DNA from: Alkaliphilus transvaalensis ATCC 700919
GTDB taxonomy: Bacteria; Bacillota; Clostridia; Peptostreptococcales; Natronincolaceae
Direction: 5' to 3'
NCBI RefSeq assembly: GCF_000621485.1
Contig: NZ_JHYF01000001.1
Span: 1-64,000, forward strand
Length of the DNA stretch: 64,000 nucleotides
Shown: positions 18,204-27,850 of the stretch, one piece after another
Layout: the number at the start of each line of letters is the position of its first letter
Position numbering within the stretch: the stretch's first letter is position 1
The notes under the pieces: model-generated
What the model saw: only the letters and a program-made list of their open reading frames with translations
Told to the model about the DNA's origin: nothing
The model's database searches: none
Translations under genes and position numbers: made by a program

Positions 18204-18238
18204 ATAAATTCAGATTTATGGTATAATGCAATTTCCTC
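18203..18238. mobile_element. Lone right end of the MITE family
   Basis: About 36 bases match the right ends of the elements at 1070-1252 and 48071-48341, up to the terminal GCAATTTCCTC. The left part is missing, so this is a deletion remnant joined to the rubrerythrin terminator. It keeps the extended -10 motif TGGTATAAT. Confidence 0.75.
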
Positions 18239-18358
18239 ATTTATTAATATTTTACTCCAAACAATAATTAAAACGAGTTTTAACATTATTTATTTGTCCT
18301 GATAGGTTTAGATCAGTATTAAATTAGTATTAAATTAGTATTAAATATCTATCATCAA

Positions 18359-18766
18359 TTAAAAGAAGCCTCCGCCAAAGCCCCCATAAAAAGGTCTACG
18401 CCATATTGCAGCTAAAAGTAGAAACCATAGTAATAAACTAGAGCCTCCCCAGAATTGGGTTTCAACATTTGATTCCCCTATAGAGTCTATATCGGCGTTT
18501 AACAGTTCTTTTACTAAGGGGATCTTCCTCTTTGCTGAAGGGTTTACAAGACCCTCCATCTGGGCTAGGGCATCAAGGTTTCTGATGTGCTGATTGATTA
18601 AATTAGGGGATAATTTACTTTTAGTGTTTAAGATCTGGCGATAAAGATCATAATCATCAAGGTTTCCATATTGAGACATGAAGTTGTTAAATTCAGCTAT
18701 GTGCTCACTTGGAATCATTAAAAAGTCGAGGCTGTAGTTACCACTTACATTGGTGATTTCAGCCAT
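18359..18766 (-). CDS. Unknown protein with Gly/Phe-rich tail
   Basis: 135 residues: a helical polar N-terminal part, one hydrophobic segment (SSLLLWFLLLAAIW) and a terminal GGFGGGFF tail. No family recognised. A strong ribosome site GGGAGGTGAACG precedes the start. It stands alone, divergent from the hydrogenase operon. The tail recalls Gly/Phe-rich ends of some spore or cell-surface proteins, but that is only a resemblance. Confidence 0.6.
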   Translation of the reverse strand: MAEITNVSGNYSLDFLMIPSEHIAEFNNFMSQYGNLDDYDLYRQILNTKSKLSPNLINQHIRNLDALAQMEGLVNPSAKRKIPLVKELLNADIDSIGESNVETQFWGGSSLLLWFLLLAAIWRRPFYGGFGGGFF

Positions 18767-18934
18767 TATCGTTCACCTCCCTTCAATGTTTCCCTTTTGC
18801 AGTAACATAGTATGAAGATTTGAAAAATAGGTGTAATTTTTTTAAGTTTAATGAATAAAAAAACCCTCTTCATTTAAAAATAAACTAGAAATACTATGGA
18901 TAAAGCTGGATAAAAGATAGAGAGGACGAAGCTT

Positions 18935-19441
18935 ATGTTGGAACCTTTAATTTTACAGGAAAAAAACAATCAAGAAGAAAAGCTACCAAACGAAAAATAT
19001 CAAAAGCTAAAAAAATATATAGACGACCTACCTGAAACAGAAGGTACCCTAATTCAAGTATTACATAAGGCTCAAGAAATCTTTGGTTATCTACCTAGGG
19101 ATGTACAGCTTTATGTTGCTAGAGCACTAGGCATTAGTGGGGCCAAGGTTTATGGAGTAGTAAGTTTCTATAATTATTTTAATGACAAGCCCCGTGGCGA
19201 ATATTTAATCAATGTATGTACTGGTACAGCATGTTTTGTTAAGGGATGTGGTCATTTACTAGAGGCCATCAGTGAAAAATTAAAAATTTCTTCTGGTGAA
19301 ACAACAGAAGACGGTAAATTTACCCTTAATGGAGTGAGATGTATCGGAGCCTGTGGCTTAGCTCCTGTAATTGTTATTGATGATCAAGTTTATGGACGAG
19401 TGAAAGTTGAAGAAATTGATAAAATTTTATCAAAATATTAA
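18935..19441 (+). CDS. hndA: NuoE-like [2Fe-2S] subunit of NAD(P)-linked hydrogenase
   Basis: 168-residue electron-transfer subunit (HndA/HydC/NuoE family) carrying one [2Fe-2S] cluster in a thioredoxin-like fold. The four cysteine ligands are in NVCTGTACFVKGCG and GVRCIGACGLAPV. The N-terminal helical domain (KYIDDLPETEGTLIQVLHKAQEIFGYLP) is intact. It passes electrons within the hydrogenase complex encoded by the next three genes. First of four tightly spaced genes. Confidence 0.93.
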   Translation: MLEPLILQEKNNQEEKLPNEKYQKLKKYIDDLPETEGTLIQVLHKAQEIFGYLPRDVQLYVARALGISGAKVYGVVSFYNYFNDKPRGEYLINVCTGTACFVKGCGHLLEAISEKLKISSGETTEDGKFTLNGVRCIGACGLAPVIVIDDQVYGRVKVEEIDKILSKY

Positions 19442-19462
19442 ATGCTAGGGGAGGGGTGTTTG

Positions 19463-19840
19463 ATGAAATCGCTAGAGGAGTTAAAGGAAATTCGAGAAAA
19501 GGCCAAAAAACGAATAAATATAAGATCTGGGGGAGAAGTTGAAGAGGTGAGAATTTTAGTAGGTATGGGGACTTGTGGCATTAGTTCAGGGGCAAGAGAA
19601 ACCTTAAATTCAATTTTAGCTGAAGTAAATGAAAGGGATTTAAAGGGAGTGTATGTTACTCAAGTGGGTTGTGATGGTAACTGTCATGCAGAACCAATAG
19701 TGCAGGTAAAGATCCCTCAACAGGAGCCTGTCTTGTACGGTAAAGTAACCCCAGCTAAAGGTAAGGAAATTATAGAAAAACATATTATTAAGGGAGAAGT
19801 CTTACAGGACTTAATTATTGGAAGAGCCTTTCATGAATAA
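19463..19840 (+). CDS. hndB: HndB-like [2Fe-2S] thioredoxin-fold subunit
   Basis: 125-residue small subunit found in NADP-reducing/bifurcating hydrogenase operons, a thioredoxin-like [2Fe-2S] ferredoxin with ligands in MGTCGISSGA and QVGCDGNCHAEP. I start it at ATG 19463 after AGGGGAGGGG; ATG 19442 directly after the previous stop is in frame but lies before that site. Confidence 0.88.
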   Translation: MKSLEELKEIREKAKKRINIRSGGEVEEVRILVGMGTCGISSGARETLNSILAEVNERDLKGVYVTQVGCDGNCHAEPIVQVKIPQQEPVLYGKVTPAKGKEIIEKHIIKGEVLQDLIIGRAFHE

Positions 19841-19866
19841 ATTCAAAAAAAGTATTTGGAGGGAAA

Positions 19867-21501
19867 ATGGTGAACAGTAGACGCTTACATATGCTAGTCT
19901 GTGGAGGTACAGGATGTCAATCTCAAGATAGTGATAAATTAGTTAAGGCATTAGACTTAGTTTTAGATAAATATGGTTATAAAGAAGAGGTGGAAGTAGT
20001 CAAAACAGGCTGCTTTGGTTTTTGTGAAAAAGGACCAATTATAAAGGTTCAGCCCGATGATATATTTTATGTGGAAGTGAAACCTAAAGATGCAAAAAGA
20101 ATTATTGAAGAGCATGTGATTAAGGGTAGAAGGGTTGAAGATTTACTCTATAGCGAGCCAGCAAAACATGAAAAAGTTGAGAAACAACATGATATGAATT
20201 TTTACAAAAAGCAGATGAGAATTGCTCTAAGAAACTGTGGATTAATTAATCCAGAAGATATTGAAGAGTACATAGCAGTAGACGGATACTTAGCGTTAGG
20301 GACAGTCTTAACTACGATGACTCCTGTGGAAGTGATAGAACTGGTGAAGAAAAGTAGTTTGAGGGGGAGGGGCGGTGGAGGGTTCCCAACAGGCTATAAA
20401 TGGGAACTAACCTACCGTAACAAACATGATAAAAAGTATATTATCTGTAATGCTGATGAAGGGGACCCAGGTGCCTTCATGGATCGAAGTATTTTAGAAG
20501 GTGACCCCCATAGTGTATTAGAGGCGATGGCTATCGCAGGCTATGCCATTGGGGCAGATAAAGGATTTATTTATATCCGAGCGGAATATCCTTTAGCGAT
20601 TCATCGATTAAATGTGGCAATAGACCAAGCTAGAGAGATGGGGGTACTGGGTAAAGGACTTTTTGATACAGATTTTAATTTTGATATAGAGTTAAAGTAT
20701 GGTGCAGGAGCTTTTGTTTGTGGAGAAGAAACAGCCTTAATTAACTCTGTTGAAGGGGGTAGGGGAGAACCCAATGCTAAACCTCCCTTTCCAGCAGAAA
20801 GTGGATTATGGAACAGACCAACATGTGTTAATAATGTAGAAACCTTTGCCAACATTCCTCCAATCATATTAAAGGGTCCAGAATGGTTTAGTAGCATTGG
20901 CTCTGAAAAAAGTAAAGGGACAAAGGTATTTGCCTTAGCAGGAAAAGTAAACAATGTGGGTCTGGTAGAAGTTCCGATGGGGATCAAACTAAGGGATATT
21001 ATCTATGAAATAGGTGGAGGTATTAGAGGTGATCATAAATTAAAGGCAGTTCAAACGGGGGGGCCATCGGGGGGCTGTATTACAGCCGAAAATCTTGATA
21101 TTGCCATTGATTATGATAGTTTAACATCTATTGGGTCTATGATGGGATCTGGCGGGATGATCGTTATGGATGAGGAAGATTGCATGGTAAATATCGCTAA
21201 GTTTTATTTAGAATTTACAGAAGAAGAATCCTGTGGAAAATGTACACCATGTCGAATCGGTAATAAAAGACTGCATGAGATTCTAACAAAAATAACAAAG
21301 GGAGAAGGAACAGAGGAAGATCTGGAGCGTTTGGTAAATCTGGGGCAGATGATTAAAGAATCATCCCTTTGTGGGTTGGGGCAGACCTCTCCTAATCCAG
21401 TTTTAAGTACACTAAATCACTTTAGAGATGAATATTTGGAACATATCATCAATAAAAACTGCCCTGCTGGAGTCTGCAAAGGGCTTTCAAATAAATCCTA
21501 G
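19867..21501 (+). CDS. hndC: NuoF-like NAD(P)-binding flavoprotein subunit, lacking C-terminal ferredoxin domain
   Basis: FMN and NAD(P) binding subunit (HndC/HydB/NuoF). Order: N-terminal [2Fe-2S] thioredoxin-like domain (CGGTGCQSQ, CFGFCEKGP), the flavin/nucleotide domain with RGRGGGGFPTGYKWE and NADEGDPGAFMDR, a SLBB part, and the [4Fe-4S] site ESCGKCTPCRIGNKR. At 544 residues it ends just after CPAGVCKGL. Bifurcating HydB proteins usually continue with a two-[4Fe-4S] ferredoxin domain, absent here. The next gene starts 16 bp later, leaving no room for a frameshifted tail. Confidence 0.92.
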   Translation: MVNSRRLHMLVCGGTGCQSQDSDKLVKALDLVLDKYGYKEEVEVVKTGCFGFCEKGPIIKVQPDDIFYVEVKPKDAKRIIEEHVIKGRRVEDLLYSEPAKHEKVEKQHDMNFYKKQMRIALRNCGLINPEDIEEYIAVDGYLALGTVLTTMTPVEVIELVKKSSLRGRGGGGFPTGYKWELTYRNKHDKKYIICNADEGDPGAFMDRSILEGDPHSVLEAMAIAGYAIGADKGFIYIRAEYPLAIHRLNVAIDQAREMGVLGKGLFDTDFNFDIELKYGAGAFVCGEETALINSVEGGRGEPNAKPPFPAESGLWNRPTCVNNVETFANIPPIILKGPEWFSSIGSEKSKGTKVFALAGKVNNVGLVEVPMGIKLRDIIYEIGGGIRGDHKLKAVQTGGPSGGCITAENLDIAIDYDSLTSIGSMMGSGGMIVMDEEDCMVNIAKFYLEFTEEESCGKCTPCRIGNKRLHEILTKITKGEGTEEDLERLVNLGQMIKESSLCGLGQTSPNPVLSTLNHFRDEYLEHIINKNCPAGVCKGLSNKS

Positions 21502-21516
21502 TAAGGGGTGTAAGTA

Positions 21517-23262
21517 TTGAAGGATAGTGTAAAAGTAACAATTAATGATAAAGAAGTTGAAGTACCAAGGGAATATACCATTTTAAATGCTGCTGTCGAA
21601 GCAGGGATCAAAATCCCTACATTATGTCATTTAGATTTACATGATCTTAAAATGGTTAATCGAACAGCATCCTGTCGAGTTTGTATGGTGGAAGTTGAGA
21701 AACGACCTAATCTAGCCCCTGCCTGTGCAACACCAGTTAATGATGGCATGGTGATAAGAACTGATACCTTAAGGGCTATAACCAGTAGGAGGATGGCAGT
21801 AGAACTCTTATTGTCTAATCATCCTACCGATTGTTTAATCTGCCCTAGAAATTTAAGATGCGAGTTGCAAGCCTTGGCCCAAGAGTTAAATATTAGAGAA
21901 ATTAATTACTCTGGCGAAATGAACGAATTTCATATAGATAGTTCTAGTCAAGCAGTGGTTAAACATCAAAATAAATGTATTTTGTGCAGAAGATGTGAAA
22001 CAGCCTGTAATGAAGTTCAGACCTGTGGAATATTGTCTGCCCTTAATAGGGGTTTTGAAACAATCGTAGGCCCCGCCTTTAACCTACCTATGAAGGAGAC
22101 ATCTTGTACCTACTGTGGTCAATGCGTTGCAGTTTGCCCAACAGCCGCATTAACAGAGGTTAATCATGTACCAAAGGTTTGGGAAGCTTTAAATGATCCA
22201 GAAAAATATGTGGTGGTTCAGACTGCTCCAGCCATCAGAGTAGCTCTAGGAGAACTCTTTGGTATGGAGGCGGGTACCATCGTAACGGGGAAGTTGGCGG
22301 CAGCATTAAGACGATTAGGATTCGACCAAGTTTTTGATACAGATTTTGGAGCAGATGTTACCATAGTTGAAGAAGCAAAAGAACTGATCCATAGAATGGA
22401 AACTGGAGGTAGACTGCCAATGCTAACCAGTTGTTGTCCTGCATGGGTAAGTTTTATCGAGCATCAATTTCCAGATTTAGTAGATGTCCCATCAACTTGT
22501 AAGTCACCCCATATTATGACGGGAACAATTATCAAAACTTATTTTGCTGAAAAGAATAAAATCGACCCAAACAAGATTACTGTCGTGTCTATCATGCCCT
22601 GTGTTGCTAAGAAGGCTGAGGCAGCCAGAACAGAACTTTCTATTGATGATCATAATAACGTTGATATTGTTATTACCACCCGAGAACTAGGGGATATGTT
22701 AAAGGAAGCAGGTATCGACTTTGATAAGCTTCCTGATGAAGATTATGACCATCCGTTAGGTGAATCAACAGGTGCATCTGTAATTTTCGGTACTACCGGT
22801 GGGGTAATTGAAGCAGCTATTAGGACTGTGTATGAATGGACTACAGGAGATGAATTGGAGGAAGTGGAGTTCCATGCATTAAGAGGAATAGATGGATTAA
22901 GAGAAGCTGTTGTACCTATAAATGGCGAAGAGATTAAAATAGGGATAGCCCATGGGTTAGGAAATGCTCGTCAGCTTTTAGAAGAAATTAGAAGCGGCAA
23001 ATCAAAGTATCATGCTATTGAAATTATGGCTTGCCCTGGGGGCTGTATTGGGGGCGGAGGTCAGCCCTATCATTATGGAAATGATGAAATTGTCAAAAAA
23101 CGGCAACAGGCCATCTATCAAGAAGATCGAAGGAAGAAGATTCGAAAGTCCCATTTAAATGAAGAAGTTTTAAAACTCTATGAAAACTACTTAGGGGAGC
23201 CCTATGGGGAGTTAGCCCATAAGTTACTTCATACAAGTTTTGAGGCTAAAGAGAGAATATAA
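21517..23262 (+). CDS. hndD: [FeFe] hydrogenase catalytic subunit
   Basis: Makes or oxidises H2 at an H-cluster in the cytoplasm. The 581-residue protein has an N-terminal plant-type [2Fe-2S] domain, the His-ligated [4Fe-4S] site (HPTDCLICPRNLRC), a two-[4Fe-4S] domain (CILCRRCETAC and CTYCGQCVAVCP), and the H-cluster motifs TSCCPAW, MPCVAKKAE and MACPGGCIGGGG. Start is TTG 21517 after AAGGGGTG. Together with the three genes before it, it should form an NAD(P)(H)-linked hydrogenase. The maturases HydE, HydF and HydG are not in the window. Confidence 0.95.
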   Translation: MKDSVKVTINDKEVEVPREYTILNAAVEAGIKIPTLCHLDLHDLKMVNRTASCRVCMVEVEKRPNLAPACATPVNDGMVIRTDTLRAITSRRMAVELLLSNHPTDCLICPRNLRCELQALAQELNIREINYSGEMNEFHIDSSSQAVVKHQNKCILCRRCETACNEVQTCGILSALNRGFETIVGPAFNLPMKETSCTYCGQCVAVCPTAALTEVNHVPKVWEALNDPEKYVVVQTAPAIRVALGELFGMEAGTIVTGKLAAALRRLGFDQVFDTDFGADVTIVEEAKELIHRMETGGRLPMLTSCCPAWVSFIEHQFPDLVDVPSTCKSPHIMTGTIIKTYFAEKNKIDPNKITVVSIMPCVAKKAEAARTELSIDDHNNVDIVITTRELGDMLKEAGIDFDKLPDEDYDHPLGESTGASVIFGTTGGVIEAAIRTVYEWTTGDELEEVEFHALRGIDGLREAVVPINGEEIKIGIAHGLGNARQLLEEIRSGKSKYHAIEIMACPGGCIGGGGQPYHYGNDEIVKKRQQAIYQEDRRKKIRKSHLNEEVLKLYENYLGEPYGELAHKLLHTSFEAKERI

Positions 23263-23272
23263 TCATCGATTT

Positions 23273-23315
23273 AAGACTACTTATGAAATTTTGTGATTAA
23301 GTAGTCTTTTTTCTT
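23273..23315 (+). terminator. Terminator of the hydrogenase operon
   Basis: AAGACTACTTA at 23273-23283 pairs with TAAGTAGTCTT at 23298-23308, followed by a T run. Confidence 0.85.
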
Positions 23316-23510
23316 ATCTTTTAATAGGAAAGCCTTTAAAACTATTAGCAAGAGGAAATGAATCTGAACTTAGAGATGAATCTGGACTTAAAAATGAATT
23401 AGGTTTTAGAATTGAATTTATGGTGATACTGGATGGAAAAGGATAGTGGGGAATGTTATAATGAAAGGATGGAGAAGTACCAGAAATAATCTATAAAGAA
23501 GGGATTTCAT

Positions 23511-26500
23511 ATGCTTAATATAGATCAAGATCTGTTTAGAGAGATAGGTGTAAACAGCACCATATATAAAAGAGGTAAGGATTATTTTAATGCAGGAAGG
23601 GTCAAAGGCGTTAAATATGATTCTGTCAATAATCAGTTTTTAGGGAAAGTGATTGGAGAATCGGAGTATAAGGTTTCGGTGGAGCTGGACGAAGATTATG
23701 ACTTTATGGATGCCCAGTGTAGTTGTCCTGCCTTCAAAGGGTATAGGGGCTATTGTAAACATATCGTTGCCATGTTACTGTCTATTAGCAAAATGAAAAA
23801 AAGTAGTAATTCTAATCAAGATAAGGATACTTATTTAGTCAGTAAAAGAAAAAAACTAGAAAAAGAGAAAGAAGAAAAAGAACGAGAGAAGGCAAGGCTA
23901 GTAGGGATGCAAACCCTATTACACTATTTTAAAGATGCTTCAATTTTAGATCATCAATTAAAAAACCCTTTAAAATTAGAAGTAGATTGCTTTATAAGAA
24001 TGGGGAGCATGTTTGGGAATACGGGCCTTCCCTGTCATATTTCTTTTGCACTAAAGATTGGAGAAAATAAGCTTTATCGTGTTAAAGATGTTAAGGAATT
24101 TTTAAACTGTATGGAGGAGGAGAGTCCGCTAACCTTTGGAAAACTATTTACCTATAATCCTACACTTCATTATTTTCTAGAGGAAGACCAACTCCTCATC
24201 AATTACTTAAGGGAATTAAATAATTATGAGAATATGATATTAGAGGAACACTATGCTATTAGCAGTTGTATTTTCAGAGGAAAGGATATAACACCTTCAA
24301 CTAAAGGGATAAAAGAAATTTTAAATATATTAGAGGGAAGATATGTTAATGGCGAGGTTAATGGGTATCAATATGGAAAGATTCCAATTATAGAGGGAAG
24401 CTTACCATGCCAGGTATATTTAGAGGAAGAAAATGGAGAGCTACAGTTGAAGGTAGAATTAAAGGCGACCTATACTTCACTTTTAACTAGTGGAGAATAT
24501 ATCTATATAAATAATAAAATAGTTAAGATCTCTAAAGAAGAACAAGATAGTATCATTCCTATACTAAAAACCATGGAAGAAGTTAAAGATCAAAAAATAC
24601 TAATTCCTAAAACCCTACAACAGCATTTTTTTACTGATGTTTTTCCAAAAATCAGCAAGTCTGAGAAGGTAAAGGTTTGTAAAAGCATAACAGAACTAAT
24701 AGAAAAAAATCAACTAACGACAAAAGTTTACTTAGATTCCTTAGGTAATAAAATCATTGCAAAGGTATTATTCCATTATGGTGATGCCATTATAAATCCC
24801 TTCTTAAAGGATAAAATGGTAAAAGAAAGTCAAGAAGTTTTTGTAAGACAAATAGAACAGGAAGAAAAGGTTATTAAATTCTTTGAAAATCTAGAGTTTA
24901 AAGTTAAGAATACGGAAGTATATTTAGAAGATGAAGAACAAGTTTATAGGTTAGTTACTTCAGAATTAAATCAATTAAAAGGTCTAGCAGATATTTACTA
25001 CTCAGACTCCTTTAATAAAATAAAAATTAGAGAAGCCATAACATGGATGGGGGGCATTCGTCTTCGTGAAGATGACCTACTAGAATTTACTTTCGAGATT
25101 AATGACATCTCTAACAAAGAGATTAAAGAGGTTTTAGCAGCATTAGAAACAAGAAAAAAGTACTATCGCCTAAAGGATGGCACGATACTTTCATTAGAAA
25201 ATAAAGAGTTACACAAGTTTAGAGACACAATAAGACAATTAGCCCTTCAGGATGATGAAATAGAAGCAGGTAAGATTCAGTTACCCAAGTATAGAGGGAT
25301 CCTAATCGATGATTTGATTGATGGTAATCAAGAGATCAAAAGGGATGAAACTTTTAGTCAATACATTTACTCAATTAAAAGGGCTGAAACAACCAACTTT
25401 CAACTACCCCAGAGAATAGGAGAATTAATGCGAGGGTATCAAAAAAGAGGGTTTAATTGGATTAAAACCTTTAGTACATTAGGCCTTGGTGGAATTCTTG
25501 CTGATGATATGGGATTAGGAAAAACCCTTCAAATGATTAGTGCAATTCTTTCGGATAAAGAGGAGGGAGTCGAAACCCCCTCTTTAGTAGTAGTGCCTTC
25601 ATCTCTATTAAGAAACTGGTACGAAGAAATAGAGAAGTTTGCCCCAGAAGTAAAAACATTAGTCATTTATGGTACACCAACTGAACGGGACAATATGATC
25701 AAAAGTATTGAACATTATGATTTAATCATTACTTCTTACCCTTTAATCCAGAAGGATGTTGAAAAGTATTCAGATATAACATTTAATTATTTTATTATTG
25801 ATGAAGCTCAACATATAAAAAATCCACAATCTAAAAATGCAAAGTCGGTTAAAGAAATAAAAGCTAAAAGCAGGTTTGCTTTAACAGGGACACCGATAGA
25901 AAATACATTAACAGAGTTGTGGTCCATATTTGATTTCATCCTTCCTAAATACCTTGGTAGTTACAGTAGCTTTAGGGAAAAATTTGAGACACCAATTATT
26001 AAAGATCAAAAGGAAAGCGCTTATAGAGAGTTAACAAAGCATGTTAAGCCATTTATTCTAAGAAGAATGAAGTCAGAGGTTCTTGAAGAACTTCCACCTA
26101 AAATAGAGCAGATAATTTATGCAGATTTAACCAAAGAGCAAAAAAAGATTTATTTAGCTACCTTAGATAAAATTCGTGGTGAAATTAATGAAGAGATGAA
26201 ATATAACGGCTTTCAAAGAAGTCATATAAAAATATTAGCTGGACTTACTCGTTTACGGCAAATTTGTTGTCATCCAGCCCTTTATATAGAAAACTATTAT
26301 GGTGAAAGTGGCAAGTTTTCATTATTAGTAGAAATGGTTAAGGAACGGATTGAATCGGGTCATAGAATCTTATTGTTTTCTCAATTTACCAGTATGTTAA
26401 AAATAATTGGTGATACCCTAAAAGATGAAGGAATAAGGTATCAATACCTAGATGGTTCAACTGATGTAAAAGACAGAGGAGAAATCATAAGGGACTTTAA

Positions 26501-26822
26501 TGAAGGAGAAGGAGAGGTTTTTTTAATTTCCCTAAAGACTGGTGGAACAGGTCTAAACTTAACTTCTGCTGACATTGTTATCCATTTTGATCCTTGGTGG
26601 AATCCTGCAGTAGAAGAGCAGGCCACCGATCGAGCCTATAGAATTGGTCAAGAAAAGGCAGTTCATGTGATTAAACTGATTACAAAAGGTACAATAGAAG
26701 AAAAAATAACTGCTCTACAAGAAAAAAAGAAACTTTTAATTGACGCAGTAATCCAACCAGGAGAAACCCTCATTACAAAACTAACGGAAGAAGAAATAAG
26801 AGATATTTTTGAAATAAAATAA
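23511..26822 (+). CDS. SWIM zinc-finger SNF2-family helicase/ATPase
   Basis: Large Snf2/Rad54-type DNA translocase of 1103 residues. N-terminal SWIM zinc finger (CSCPAFKGYRGYCKH, about 67-84), a Lys/Glu-rich coil, a long SNF2-associated middle region, then the two RecA-like domains: GGILADDMGLGKTLQ (Walker A), DEAQ box IIDEAQHIKN, ALTGTPIEN, and the C-terminal helicase part with LISLKTGGTGLNLT and DRAYRIGQ. Such proteins are widespread in Firmicutes; the substrate is not established. The ATG at 23511 follows AAGAAGGG. It stands alone. Confidence 0.93.
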   Translation: MLNIDQDLFREIGVNSTIYKRGKDYFNAGRVKGVKYDSVNNQFLGKVIGESEYKVSVELDEDYDFMDAQCSCPAFKGYRGYCKHIVAMLLSISKMKKSSNSNQDKDTYLVSKRKKLEKEKEEKEREKARLVGMQTLLHYFKDASILDHQLKNPLKLEVDCFIRMGSMFGNTGLPCHISFALKIGENKLYRVKDVKEFLNCMEEESPLTFGKLFTYNPTLHYFLEEDQLLINYLRELNNYENMILEEHYAISSCIFRGKDITPSTKGIKEILNILEGRYVNGEVNGYQYGKIPIIEGSLPCQVYLEEENGELQLKVELKATYTSLLTSGEYIYINNKIVKISKEEQDSIIPILKTMEEVKDQKILIPKTLQQHFFTDVFPKISKSEKVKVCKSITELIEKNQLTTKVYLDSLGNKIIAKVLFHYGDAIINPFLKDKMVKESQEVFVRQIEQEEKVIKFFENLEFKVKNTEVYLEDEEQVYRLVTSELNQLKGLADIYYSDSFNKIKIREAITWMGGIRLREDDLLEFTFEINDISNKEIKEVLAALETRKKYYRLKDGTILSLENKELHKFRDTIRQLALQDDEIEAGKIQLPKYRGILIDDLIDGNQEIKRDETFSQYIYSIKRAETTNFQLPQRIGELMRGYQKRGFNWIKTFSTLGLGGILADDMGLGKTLQMISAILSDKEEGVETPSLVVVPSSLLRNWYEEIEKFAPEVKTLVIYGTPTERDNMIKSIEHYDLIITSYPLIQKDVEKYSDITFNYFIIDEAQHIKNPQSKNAKSVKEIKAKSRFALTGTPIENTLTELWSIFDFILPKYLGSYSSFREKFETPIIKDQKESAYRELTKHVKPFILRRMKSEVLEELPPKIEQIIYADLTKEQKKIYLATLDKIRGEINEEMKYNGFQRSHIKILAGLTRLRQICCHPALYIENYYGESGKFSLLVEMVKERIESGHRILLFSQFTSMLKIIGDTLKDEGIRYQYLDGSTDVKDRGEIIRDFNEGEGEVFLISLKTGGTGLNLTSADIVIHFDPWWNPAVEEQATDRAYRIGQEKAVHVIKLITKGTIEEKITALQEKKKLLIDAVIQPGETLITKLTEEEIRDIFEIK

Positions 26823-26839
26823 TATTTTAAGTATTACCT

Positions 26840-26888
26840 ACAACCTCAGTAAAACAGTATAGATTGCATATACTACTACTGGGGTTGT
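26840..26888 (+). terminator. Possible terminator hairpin of the SNF2 gene
   Basis: ACAACCTCAGTA pairs imperfectly with TACTGGGGTTGT, with an inner AGTATA/TATACT stem. The tail TTAATT is a poor T tract, so termination is uncertain. Confidence 0.45.
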
Positions 26889-27161
26889 TAATTAAGTAAA
26901 TTGCATTACCTTGAAAAACAAGAATACTTTATCAAATGTAATAAAATACATATATTATATGCGTGTTTTTAATCATACATTAAAAATTTATAAAAATTTA
27001 CTCAATTGAATATTTTTATAATATTTACAATATATATAAATTTGGTTTTTAATGAAATAATAGTAGAAATCTCATTGTTTTTTTGGTAATATTGATATTT
27101 AGATAAATTAATAATTATTCATTAAAATAGAATGTTAGGTAAAAGAAAGGAGTCGAATCCT
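26889..27161. other. AT-rich intergenic stretch before sdaAB
   Basis: Very AT-rich leader without an ORF, known RNA motif or repeat that I can recognise. It presumably holds the promoter of the serine dehydratase operon; several TATAAT-like boxes occur and I cannot choose between them. Confidence 0.4.
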
Positions 27162-27833
27162 ATGAAGGATTTTAGTATATTTGAAATAGTTGGGCCAAAT
27201 ATGATTGGACCCTCTAGCTCTCATACGGCAGGTGCTTGTAAGCTTGGTTTTGTAGCCCATAAACTTGCAAAGGGAGACGTCGAAGCAGTAACATTTTTAT
27301 TACATGGTTCCTTTGCAAAGACCTATAAAGGCCATGGAACAGATAAGGCTCTTCTTGGTGGAATACTAGGGTTTGAAGCAGATGATGAAAGAATTAGAGA
27401 TTCTTTTGAGCTAGCAGATGCAAAGGGGTTAAAATATCAATTTATTGAAGCAGATTTAGGAGACAATCTACATCCTAATACCGTTAGAATTAATATTACT
27501 AAAAGTAATCAAGAAGAGATGACAGTATTAGGAGCATCTATAGGTGGGGGAAATATCAAAATTACCGAAATAGATGGTGTTAAATTAATGTTTACAGGGG
27601 AATATTCAACATTAATTATACCCCATGATGACAAACCTGGTATTGTTGGGCGAGTAACCTCTATATTAGGAGAACACGAAATAAATATCGCATTTATGAA
27701 GGTATATCGTCACCATAAGGGGAAAAATGCCTTCATGATTATTGAAACCGATAGCGAGTTAAATCGTGAGATGGTGGAAGATATAAAAGGGATAGATTAT
27801 GTTACTAACGTATTTATTGTAAGTATTAAATAA
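27162..27833 (+). CDS. sdaAB: L-serine ammonia-lyase, iron-sulfur-dependent, beta subunit
   Basis: Small subunit of the oxygen-sensitive Fe-S enzyme that turns L-serine into pyruvate and ammonia. 223 residues with the GPSSSHTAGA motif near the N terminus and a C-terminal ACT domain (PGIVGRVTSILGEHEINIAFM). Start ATG 27162 has AAGAAAGGAG about ten bases upstream; ATG 27132 precedes this site. Followed after 17 bp by the alpha subunit. Confidence 0.95.
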   Translation: MKDFSIFEIVGPNMIGPSSSHTAGACKLGFVAHKLAKGDVEAVTFLLHGSFAKTYKGHGTDKALLGGILGFEADDERIRDSFELADAKGLKYQFIEADLGDNLHPNTVRINITKSNQEEMTVLGASIGGGNIKITEIDGVKLMFTGEYSTLIIPHDDKPGIVGRVTSILGEHEINIAFMKVYRHHKGKNAFMIIETDSELNREMVEDIKGIDYVTNVFIVSIK

Positions 27834-27850
27834 AAAGGAGGTGTAGCTCG

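Noticed and set aside
19854-19866. Possible frameshift or missing tail between the hydrogenase subunits
   Set aside because: All four genes have intact ends, good ribosome sites and short gaps, so the short flavin subunit is a genuine domain absence.
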